Notes under the pieces: model-generated
Databases searched by the model: none
What the model was told of the DNA's origin: nothing
Seen by the model: the letters and a program-made list of their open reading frames with translations, nothing else
Part shown: positions 57,699 to 64,000 of the stretch, in pieces
Numbering within the stretch: position 1 is the first letter of the stretch
How the letters are laid out: every line of letters starts with the position of its first letter
Translations under genes and position numbers: made by a program
DNA from: Microbacterium aurugineum
Lineage (GTDB): Bacteria; Actinomycetota; Actinomycetes; Actinomycetales; Microbacteriaceae
NCBI RefSeq assembly: GCF_023101205.1
Contig: NZ_CP078078.1
Span: 2,799,411 to 2,863,410, forward strand
DNA length: 64,000 nt
Reading direction: 5' to 3'

Positions 57699-58721
57699 GC
57701 GCTGTTCAGTCCCCTGCGTGACCCACGGTGCATCGTCAGCCCAGCCGGGAACGATGCGCCGGGATACGACCCGAGATGCAGGTGCCGCACGCACAGCACG
57801 CTCCACGATGTCCGCTCTTCTGCCGGAGCGCGTGACGTGGCGCAGGAGAACCGCTTTCTCACGGTAGGACGCTTCCGCGACCCCCTTCTCAAATGGCGTT
57901 TTCGATACCGTCGCCCCGCTCGATTTCGGCATTCGGATCGCGGTGTACATCGCGGCGCGGTGAACCGCTACGACCGTGGCTGCGGTCGATTCCAGTTCCG
58001 CCGTCCGGCTTCCACCTCCAATGCCTACGACGAGCCCGATAAGCCCTTCGACCTGCTGGGAGTCGCTCTCGGCGAGTGCAAACAAGCTGAGCGTGACGTC
58101 AGGGTGCGTTAGCGTCACGAGCAGGTCAACTGCCGGCGCATACGAGCACGAGGCTCGGAGCCAGCGCGCGTCAGGTCGCTCTTGCCAGCTGTCGATGATC
58201 AAGCGCAGGGCAAGGTCGTATTCGCCCGTGTGCATCGTCACCCCGCGTCTCCAAAGGATTCCTGAAATCGACTGTTCGGCGCGATGGCACGCCGACGGGG
58301 TGGACAGGAGTTCATCTTCACCGAGGAAGTGCCATCGACGGTGGCGAATGCAAAACCCACCTCCCCTACTGAACACCTCAGTCGGGTTTCCGTCGCTGCA
58401 TACCAAGCACGCGGAGCGAGCGCGATCAACAACTTCGCACGTGGCGCAGCGTCGAAGCATCCACCGAACGTGGTGGCAGCGCCGATACAGACGGAAGCGT
58501 GCGCGCTCCTTGGCGAAGTATCCGGGAGGCAGCGCACCGATTGCCTCAGTCGCAGATGTGAATCGAGCGTTGGTCGAGCTCGACCTGTTGGCACCAACCG
58601 TCCGCTCCAAATAGTGGGTGAGCGCGCTGAGATCGAGGGAGTTGGCGACGGCCAACCTAGCTAGGAAACCGGTAGGCGTCTCCCCGGGCAGCGGAATCAC
58701 ACGACAGGGAAAAGTTCGCAT
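57579..58721 (-). CDS. tniQ: TniQ-family targeting protein, second copy
   Basis: A 380-residue TniQ/TnsD-type protein. The N-terminus MRTFPCRVIPLPGETPTGFL matches the TniQ start, and the zinc knuckle cysteines are at 92/95 and 105/108 with C124/H127 in FCIRHRRWHF. The spacing is exactly that of the first TniQ. The C-terminal ~100 residues diverge. TniQ proteins select the target site and recruit TnsC. It starts 2 bp after the first tniQ stop. The 3' end overlaps the XRE gene, so the tail may be a read-through extension. Confidence 0.85.
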   Translation of the reverse strand: MRTFPCRVIPLPGETPTGFLARLAVANSLDLSALTHYLERTVGANRSSSTNARFTSATEAIGALPPGYFAKERARFRLYRRCHHVRWMLRRCATCEVVDRARSACLVCSDGNPTEVFSRGGGFCIRHRRWHFLGEDELLSTPSACHRAEQSISGILWRRGVTMHTGEYDLALRLIIDSWQERPDARWLRASCSYAPAVDLLVTLTHPDVTLSLFALAESDSQQVEGLIGLVVGIGGGSRTAELESTAATVVAVHRAAMYTAIRMPKSSGATVSKTPFEKGVAEASYREKAVLLRHVTRSGRRADIVERAVRAAPASRVVSRRIVPGWADDAPWVTQGTEQRSATSKIGSVPRDQIGQGDAEHLGESQESSQRRVSRVAGA

Positions 58722-58723
58722 GC

Positions 58724-59626
58724 CTACCTCGACCTCAGTTCCACACGATGGTTCAGCACATGCGCCCTGATCGCCTTGACCCTCGGAAGCATGCGCCTGG
58801 CAGCGGGCGTAAGCACGCAGCCGCCTTGCGTAGCGACCGCGGACCTGCCGATCCAGAGTTCCCGTCCCTGAATCCTCAGGCTGTCGAAGATGCCGTCCAC
58901 GGCGCGATGCCCTAGAGAGTGCGCGGCGACTACGCGATCGAACAGCATTGCCAGTGCGTACCCACCGAGACCCTGCGACATCAGAACGTTCGCGAGACGA
59001 GCGTCAGTGAGCCGCGCAGTGAGCGCGATTCGCCGCGGAAATTGAGGAATCTCGTCATCCAGAAGTTCAGCTGCGCACCCACCTTCGAGATTTCGCAGTC
59101 GCAGCAACTCCGCGGCCGCATCAACTTCGGGTGACCGATACGGCACACCTCGAAGAGTGAGAGTTCCATTCAGCAGGCGTTGCGCGAGCAGGTGCTTGTG
59201 CCTCCCCGGCAGGGGAATATCTCGACCGCTTCCGTGCCACCTCCGGTGTCGCACGCAGACCGGACCGTGCATACGCGCGACTGTGACCTGATCGCCTCCG
59301 GCGCACCGTCTGCAGAGAGCCACAGCTGCCGGAATCATGCGACAACTCGGGCATTCGACTTGACGCGTGGCGCCACCATGTCCACAGGCGCGACCGCCGG
59401 CTTCGCGGAACAATGCACCATCCGGAAGCCCACCTAACGCCTCGATCTTCCAGAGGGCGCTTCTCGGTGTCACCCGAATTGGGAGGGTTCGATCCTCGCG
59501 TCGCAACGCCAACCAGAGGTCCTTTTCGCCGATTGCATTTGCGGCGCAAAGCCGCGCCCAGTAGCTCGCCGCCGTTTCCCCCGGATACAGGCGAACGGAA
59601 ATCGGAAGCCCGAGACGCGAGGTCAT
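58724..59626 (-). CDS. tniQ: TniQ-family targeting protein, first copy
   Basis: A 300-residue protein MTSRLGLPISVRLYPGETAA with zinc ligands C92/C95 (CPSC), C105/C108 (CRRC) and C124/H127 (VCVRHRRWH), then a helical region and an HTH-like C-terminus. It is smaller than TnsD (~500) and close to TniQ of Tn5053/CAST systems. The ATG overlaps the tnsC stop (ATGA); the upstream frame is inside tnsC and rejected. Adapter between target and TnsC by family. Confidence 0.88.
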   Translation of the reverse strand: MTSRLGLPISVRLYPGETAASYWARLCAANAIGEKDLWLALRREDRTLPIRVTPRSALWKIEALGGLPDGALFREAGGRACGHGGATRQVECPSCRMIPAAVALCRRCAGGDQVTVARMHGPVCVRHRRWHGSGRDIPLPGRHKHLLAQRLLNGTLTLRGVPYRSPEVDAAAELLRLRNLEGGCAAELLDDEIPQFPRRIALTARLTDARLANVLMSQGLGGYALAMLFDRVVAAHSLGHRAVDGIFDSLRIQGRELWIGRSAVATQGGCVLTPAARRMLPRVKAIRAHVLNHRVELRSR

Positions 59627-60651
59627 GCCGCACTCGCAGGCGTTCGCGATCGTCGCGGCTTGCTTGTGTGGAGCGTTGCGGCCGTCTGACGGCGGGCAAG
59701 GTCGCGTTCGAATGCGGCCGCATCGAGCTTCTCGGTTCCGTCGTCCATCGCGCTCAGGGCAGCGAACTGCAAGAGGTCCTTGAGCAGTCCGATCTCCCCG
59801 CCCGTCAGCGCGTGCAGTGTCGGCGCCGCGGACAGAATCGATCCTGGCCGTTGCTCTGCTAGACACAGTGAGCTCTCCATGGCGAGAAGCAGATCACCCC
59901 AGCGAGCCTTCTCCGCGGTCGAGATCAAAGGAAATGGTAAGGCCACGTGCACTTCGAATCGCTTCCCGATCTGCCCACCACGTGAGCCGTCGAGAAGTCC
60001 GGTCCCCTCAACTGCGATTCCGGCGTAGACGAACGTGCCTCCACATCGCTCAGAAAGCTGCTTGAGCATGTCGGATGCCTCGACGTTCTGCCGGTACTTC
60101 AGATCGAGGTGATGCACGTCATCGACCAAGACGAGTTCGGTGGAGCATCTGCGCAGGGCGTTCGAGACCGCTTCCAGCAGGTCCCCGTAGGTCATCCTGC
60201 CGAGAACCGGGAGACCAAGGAATCGGGCGAACTCATGCATCAGAGCTTTGGCTGAGCACTGGGCGGGTACCGCGACATACACGACTGGGAGCATGCCCGG
60301 CCCCGCAGCCGGGTGGCCGGTGTCTCGCCGCCTGCGTTCGTGTGCTCTACCGATCTCGACTAGCGAAGTGGTCTTGCCCTGGCCTGGCTCCCCCGAGAGG
60401 ATCAGGCCTAGCTTCCCGACTCGTCGGTAGGCGTTGAGCATGACGCGATCCCGAACGGCTCGCTGGAAGGCTTCGAACTGCGGTGTCCGCACGAAGGCGC
60501 CTGCCTGCGAGTATTGAGCTCGTCCCTGGTTGTATAACGCGCGGTCCCCGAAGCTCATGGCCCGAAGCTCCTCGGATGTGACCGGCGCCGGGCGCTCATA
60601 CGCGGTGTCAACGTGCTCGCGCCAGCCTTCCTTGGTCGCGATCTCGATCAT
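59623..60651 (-). CDS. tnsC: TnsC/TniB-type AAA+ ATPase of the transposon
   Basis: A 342-residue AAA+ protein: Walker A GEPGQGKTT (residues 87-95), Walker B ELVLVDDVHHLDLKYR (D177/D178), sensor region GGTFVYAGIAVEGTGLLDGS and a basic C-terminal tail (SKPRRSRTPASAA). It forms ATP-dependent filaments linking TniQ-marked DNA to TnsAB and mediates target immunity in the family. It overlaps tnsB by 4 bp. Confidence 0.93.
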   Translation of the reverse strand: MIEIATKEGWREHVDTAYERPAPVTSEELRAMSFGDRALYNQGRAQYSQAGAFVRTPQFEAFQRAVRDRVMLNAYRRVGKLGLILSGEPGQGKTTSLVEIGRAHERRRRDTGHPAAGPGMLPVVYVAVPAQCSAKALMHEFARFLGLPVLGRMTYGDLLEAVSNALRRCSTELVLVDDVHHLDLKYRQNVEASDMLKQLSERCGGTFVYAGIAVEGTGLLDGSRGGQIGKRFEVHVALPFPLISTAEKARWGDLLLAMESSLCLAEQRPGSILSAAPTLHALTGGEIGLLKDLLQFAALSAMDDGTEKLDAAAFERDLARRQTAATLHTSKPRRSRTPASAA

Positions 60652-62651
60652 TCGTCGATCCTCCGCCGCACCTCGTCGAGCCTGTCTCCGATGAGAGGGA
60701 AGCCACCGCTGTTAGGCCATTCCTCGGTAGAGGTGGTCTCGATGGACGAGTTGTCACCGTCAGCAGGTCGTTTCTCGTCCTCGATGCTCTTCACACTGGT
60801 GAAGTTCATCGGATCTTCAGCGATCGCTGCCAATCGAGCGCGCTCTCGCCCGCTTCGCTTCTGACCGTTGCTTCGAGGGGCCGGATTCCCTTGACCGGCG
60901 AACGCCTTGATCGCCATCGCAAGCTCGCGACGTTCAGCATCGAGCTCAGCGACATCACCGGAGCGCGACGTGCGGGCGTACCGCCAGACATCACCCAGCA
61001 TCGGGAGTTCATGGACCTGATTGGACCATCTCAGAGGGATGAACTCGCCGTCCCGCTCGAGCCAGACGACGTGCAGATTGTAGGGGTCTACGCGGATCGG
61101 CCATCGGCCGTTCCGCGCTTTGTCAGGAGACTTGCGCCTCCACAGGCCTTTGAGCCGCTCGGAGTTGTAGACGCGGTTATCGATGCGCACGCCGTAGCGG
61201 TTCAGAACTCGGTAGTCCACAGGTAGCAGCGCGATGTAGTCGTCTCGCGTCAGCGGTACGTGGAGTTCGGGCACGTAAGCACGGAACGCGCGACACATCT
61301 CGTTCGGCGACAACTTGATACGCGGATGCAACGGGTCCCGCAGTCCGTCATGCGGACGATTCTGCCACTCGACCGCGATCCAGTCCTCTAGGAGCTCCTG
61401 GGCCTGTGCGATCGTCAGTAGTTCGTCGGATTCCGTGTCTGTGTCGCGACCGCGATGTTCGACGCTGCGGCCGACATATCCCTTCACGTGCTGCAGCAGC
61501 ATTGAGTTGATTGCCCCGAACGCTCGCTCTACGTGCGGTTTGTCCGTTGGTGTGTGCGGCGCCGAGGTGATCAGCGAGATATTCAAGGTTTCACACGCAG
61601 CGCGGAAATGCCGCGACAAATAGTTTCGTCCGCGGTCGGTGGTGATCGTGTCGGGAAACACATACGGCTGCGCGAGACGCAATCGCTCAAATCGCTCCTG
61701 ATCGATCAGTTGATCGTCAGCCCATGCCGTCGAAATCAGCTGTCGGGTCTCGCGAACCCCTTCCATACGCCGGCCATAGGGCACCAGGGCCCGTGCAAGG
61801 ACAGCCACCAGGTCGACGCTCTTCGTCCCTTCGGGGCGCAGCATCGCGGCAAGAATCGAGCGAGTTGCGACGTCAAGGAGAATCGTCAGTTCGGGCCGGC
61901 CGACGGTTTCGTCATCGATCCGCAACATGACATCGATCCGCGTGGAGTCCATCTCGACCAGTTCGCCGGGACGCAGTGCGGTGCGAGTGCCGAATGTGCC
62001 GTCGGGTTGAAGCGCAAGCGACTCGCGAGTCTTGGCCGAACCGAAGGTGAATTGCCCGTGCTCGTCTGCTTCGAGAAGTCGGAAGAACGTCGCTCGGCTC
62101 GGCAGCTTCACCGCATCGCCGTGGAGACGTTCGACGCGCCTCATGATTTGTTCGATCGCTGTAGTTCGACTCACAGTCGAGGCGCGGCTCTTTCCTCCGA
62201 GTACGTGGTTGATGGCCTCGACGAGGCGTGGATCCCATGTGCTCTTGCGTGGGGAGCCTTTGCCTGCAGTGGTCGTCCCCTGCTCTCGGAACGCTTTAAG
62301 CCGACGCTCCACGGCGCGCGTGGAGACAGTTCTACTTAGGCGCACCTCCAGCCACTCGCGCTCTGCTTCAACAGCCTTCCCGACCCCGATCTCTTCTCGG
62401 GTCGCCTCGATGCGTATGCACGATTGCAGCCACGGATCCATGTCCGGTGTGATGTCCTGCACCTGCAGAGAAAGGTTCAGCAGACCTGAAGTGTCGCTAG
62501 GCACCGGTGTTGCATCATGTCGAAGCTCGTCGAGAGCGACTTCGACCTCACTTCCGTCCTCATCTCGGAGCATCGCCGAATCCTTCTCAATAAACAAGAC
62601 CGAGAACTTGCGTTGACGCCACGTGAGCGACCCGCCAACTACAACGCGCAT
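60648..62651 (-). CDS. tnsB: TnsB-type DDE transposase
   Basis: A 667-residue rve/Mu-type transposase. The catalytic triad is D235 (LVEMDSTRIDV), D339 (TITTDRGRNY) and E375 (DKPHVERAFG), with D-x35-E spacing as in retroviral-type integrases. N-terminal HTH regions (residues ~100-220) should bind the ~20-bp end repeats, and the C-terminal tail is acidic/basic, as used to contact TnsC. The ATG at 62651 is chosen over the GTG at 62669 because AAAGGAG precedes it and it forms a TGATG overlap with tnsA. Confidence 0.94.
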   Translation of the reverse strand: MRVVVGGSLTWRQRKFSVLFIEKDSAMLRDEDGSEVEVALDELRHDATPVPSDTSGLLNLSLQVQDITPDMDPWLQSCIRIEATREEIGVGKAVEAEREWLEVRLSRTVSTRAVERRLKAFREQGTTTAGKGSPRKSTWDPRLVEAINHVLGGKSRASTVSRTTAIEQIMRRVERLHGDAVKLPSRATFFRLLEADEHGQFTFGSAKTRESLALQPDGTFGTRTALRPGELVEMDSTRIDVMLRIDDETVGRPELTILLDVATRSILAAMLRPEGTKSVDLVAVLARALVPYGRRMEGVRETRQLISTAWADDQLIDQERFERLRLAQPYVFPDTITTDRGRNYLSRHFRAACETLNISLITSAPHTPTDKPHVERAFGAINSMLLQHVKGYVGRSVEHRGRDTDTESDELLTIAQAQELLEDWIAVEWQNRPHDGLRDPLHPRIKLSPNEMCRAFRAYVPELHVPLTRDDYIALLPVDYRVLNRYGVRIDNRVYNSERLKGLWRRKSPDKARNGRWPIRVDPYNLHVVWLERDGEFIPLRWSNQVHELPMLGDVWRYARTSRSGDVAELDAERRELAMAIKAFAGQGNPAPRSNGQKRSGRERARLAAIAEDPMNFTSVKSIEDEKRPADGDNSSIETTSTEEWPNSGGFPLIGDRLDEVRRRIDE

Positions 62652-63388
62652 CACACGCTCCTTTGCCACACGATCGTTCTGATGTTGAGGGCTTGATCGA
62701 GATCTGCCTCGAGCGCCCCTGACCAGAGGTGCGCGTAGCAGTGTGCGAAGCCCTCGGATCCGACACCGAGCAGCGCAGCTACCTCAGCCAGGGGTAGCCC
62801 ATCTTCTGGGAGCATTGGCAGTTCTTCGCTGCTCGCCCAGTCTCGGAACGGGCCCAGGAATCGGAGGTTGGCCTCGCGGACTACCGATTCCGCGTCATAG
62901 ACGACATACCGCCAGCCGCGCTCAGCGGCGAACACCGCTGTCATGTCGAACTGTCTTCTGACGTCGTCCTTGATCTGAGTCGCCGGCTTGACGTCCATCA
63001 GCACGGCGTGCCCGTCGTCCAGACGCACGAAGTAGTCCGGGCAGTGCTCGCGCGGGCCGTCGGGCGTGGTCCATCGGATCCACATGGGCTGGCTGGCGAT
63101 CGCAACCACGCCCGGGGTGCGGTCCAATTCGATGAGGCAGCCCCGCTCCGTCAGCGACTCGAATCCGACAGACGCGCCAAGCGCTCCCATCCAGTGGTAG
63201 CCGTCGTAATGCCGCTTGAGCCGCCAACTGGGAAAGTTCCGAACGGGATCGCCTCGTTCGAAGGGCACGCTGTCGCAGTCGACGGCGTCAAGCTCTAATT
63301 GCACGCCATCGAGACGGTACTCAACGCGAGCTCGCGTCCGGTTCGCTTCAGTGGTGGGAGGAACAGGCCACTGCTGAGTCAGGTCCAT
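62651..63388 (-). CDS. tnsA: TnsA-type endonuclease subunit
   Basis: A 245-residue protein with the TnsA restriction-like fold: FPSWRLKRHYDGYHWMGALG, GFESLTERGCLIELDRTPGV, then HCPDYFVRLDDGHAVLMDVK and PA. The catalytic set is E77 (or E81), D118 and K134. TnsA cuts the 5' strands at the transposon ends, so with TnsB the element should move by cut-and-paste rather than replicatively. First gene of the tns operon, 254 bp from the right terminus. Its start has a weak ribosome site. Confidence 0.9.
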   Translation of the reverse strand: MDLTQQWPVPPTTEANRTRARVEYRLDGVQLELDAVDCDSVPFERGDPVRNFPSWRLKRHYDGYHWMGALGASVGFESLTERGCLIELDRTPGVVAIASQPMWIRWTTPDGPREHCPDYFVRLDDGHAVLMDVKPATQIKDDVRRQFDMTAVFAAERGWRYVVYDAESVVREANLRFLGPFRDWASSEELPMLPEDGLPLAEVAALLGVGSEGFAHCYAHLWSGALEADLDQALNIRTIVWQRSV

Positions 63389-63555
63389 AGGGATCCAATC
63401 GACATCGACGGATACTTCCTATTCGGCAGTCAGCCTCTCTCCTGGGGAGCGGTACTGGCCTATGTCCTGAGCCCTGACAAAGATGCCCCAACTGGGGATC
63501 TGCTCACGGGCAGACTATGTCCGGCACCCAACGAGGCTGGTCGACACGCCGCTCT

Positions 63556-63642
63556 TCCGACACGTCTAGTGAGACTCCGACACTTTCGTGAGACTCTCCG
63601 ACAGCCTTCGTGAGACTCCGACACTTTTCGTGAGATCGGACA
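63556..63642. repeat. Island right end: four abutting transposase-binding-like repeats
   Basis: Four ~20-bp units (63556-63575, 63576-63594, 63597-63616, 63617-63636) follow the consensus TCCGACAC-YTTTCGTGAGA and end in TCGGACA at 63642. Head-to-tail abutting sites are the right-end signature of Tn7-type elements. The rest of 63389-63837 holds the tns promoter region, the outer target copy, a hairpin and the MarR promoter, but no gene. Confidence 0.85.
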
Positions 63643-63647
63643 ACATC
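63643..63647. repeat. Right copy of the 5-bp target duplication
   Basis: ACATC immediately follows the right terminus and matches 25319-25323. Confidence 0.75.
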
Positions 63648-63781
63648 TGTGCTGAAAACCGAAGATTCCGTGACCAAACCGTTGCATTCGTTATCTCGCC
63701 GTTATACAGTGATCACACGGTGAATGTTTGCTGTGGCACTCACCGCATGTGATTGCAGGACACTCTTGGTGCAAGGGACAA

Positions 63782-63811
63782 GGGCCGGTCGGGAGCCTCT
63801 CCGACCGGCCC
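63782..63811 (+). terminator. Strong hairpin upstream of the MarR-family gene
   Basis: An 11-bp stem (GGGCCGGTCGG / CCGACCGGCCC) with an 8-base loop. No gene now ends just before it, so it may be the terminator of a gene displaced by the island or a bidirectional insulator for the MarR promoter. Confidence 0.55.
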
Positions 63812-63837
63812 GTTACTGTTCCCACTATTCTGTGAGG

Positions 63838-64000
63838 ATGACCGACCGCAAGCTCGCCATCGAAGCCTGGGAGAGCCTGTTCCGCGCACAGCACGAGGTG
63901 TTCACCGCGATGCTGGCCGACTTTGAAGAAAACCACCTCGCACAAGCGGAGTACGACGTGCTTCTGACCGTCACCCGCTCCCCCGACATGACCGCACGGC
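63838..64000 (+). CDS. MarR-family regulator, N-terminal part (runs off the window)
   Basis: The frame from ATG 63838 reads MTDRKLAIEAWESLFRAQHE and VFTAMLADFEENHLAQAEYD, then VLLTVTRSPDM, the dimerisation helix and first HTH helices of MarR proteins. TGAGG precedes the ATG. It lies 195 bp from the island right terminus, so it or its upstream region could be the reference point for transposon targeting. The rest is outside the window. Confidence 0.75.
   Translation, partial: MTDRKLAIEAWESLFRAQHEVFTAMLADFEENHLAQAEYDVLLTVTRSPDMTAR

Larger units (their letters stand above)
25324..63642. mobile_element. 38.3-kb Tn7-like transposon/genomic island with metal-resistance and uncharacterised cargo
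   Basis: The termini are inverted repeats: the left starts TGTCCGATCTCACGAAA and the right is its exact complement over the same 17 bases, ending at 63642. A direct ACATC flanks both sides. The right end carries four abutting repeats and the left end spaced ones, the asymmetry known for Tn7. tnsA-tnsB-tnsC-tniQ-tniQ read inward from the right end. An internal right-end/left-end junction at 49022-49216 shows the island is composite. Boundaries come from sequence; the claim that all 38 kb moved as one unit rests on the matching 5-bp duplication and is an inference. Confidence 0.82.

Noticed and set aside
49111..63642. Taking only the right module as the transposon
   Set aside because: The 5 bp before 49111 (ACAAT) differ from those after 63642 (ACATC), whereas 25319-25323 match exactly. 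Kept as a possible older unit, not the outer boundary.
25050..63642. CRISPR array or CAST effector
   Set aside because: No regularly spaced direct repeats with unique spacers and no Cas-like protein; the repeats at the ends are short, abutting transposase-type sites.
1..64000. rRNA or tRNA genes
   Set aside because: Intergenic stretches read by eye gave no convincing cloverleaf or rRNA sequence; a tRNA search was not possible here.

Overview
The window is high-GC, densely coded DNA from an actinobacterium. Protein content, frequent GTG/TTG starts, ATGA/GTGA stop-start overlaps and leaderless-looking starts fit Microbacteriaceae, probably Microbacterium; this is inference from gene content, not a database match.

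Positions 1-25,3xx look like chromosomal backbone. From left: the start of an ECF sigma factor; an NmrA-like reductase and a VOC protein; a leftward hydantoin/thiohydantoin-type catabolic operon (NCS1 permease, hydantoinase/oxoprolinase-family protein, three consecutive DUF917 paralogues, PucR regulator) with a tandem dyad operator upstream; thrC; an ogt gene with an apparent frameshift; an Erm-type rRNA methylase; a NarL-type two-component system; a small-multidrug-export-family membrane protein; a CmtR-like/CDF metal module; an SDR; a CNNM/CorC-like protein; terC behind a recognisable yybP-ykoY manganese riboswitch; a GntR regulator; two hypothetical genes; and a MacB-like ABC/TetR efflux operon with a 15-bp-arm palindrome over its start codon.

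Positions 25,324-63,642 are read here as one 38.3 kb Tn7-like island. Its termini are inverted repeats (TGTCCGATCTCACGAAA...) and it is flanked by the direct 5-bp repeat ACATC at 25,319-25,323 and 63,643-63,647. The right end has four abutting ~20-bp repeats. The machinery sits next to it and reads inward: tnsA, tnsB (D-D-35-E), tnsC and two tniQ genes. A second right-end/left-end junction lies inside the island at about 49,022-49,216, and a third right-end-like block of the same 87-bp length lies just outside the left boundary. The locus therefore looks like a stack of related Tn7-like elements at one site. No CRISPR array or Cas gene was seen.

The left module (25.3-49.1 kb) carries metal-resistance cargo. 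It has cmtR-cadA-cadD-lspA (leftward), then csoR-copZ-copB with DUF6153, DUF305 and a propeller lipoprotein, then DsbA-like, flavoprotein, CzcD, CopC, LspA, CtaG, Lnt, DUF3515, a CopD-CtaG fusion, CopC, an M23 peptidase and CcdA/TlpA. The genes combine metal export with lipoprotein maturation and extracytoplasmic copper/thiol handling. Broken gene stubs (two FAD-reductase C-termini, a DUF418 tail) mark old rearrangements.

The right module (49.1-57.7 kb) carries uncharacterised cargo that resembles accessory defence or regulatory genes: a PD-(D/E)XK-like nuclease protein; a 2OG-oxygenase coupled to a zinc-ribbon protein; a GNAT-PIN-GNAT-like-PUA-like fusion coupled to an ASCH protein; a HAD-like protein; zinc-binding small proteins; and an XRE regulator. 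This is the best candidate for an undescribed system. Beyond the island a MarR-family gene starts and runs off the window.
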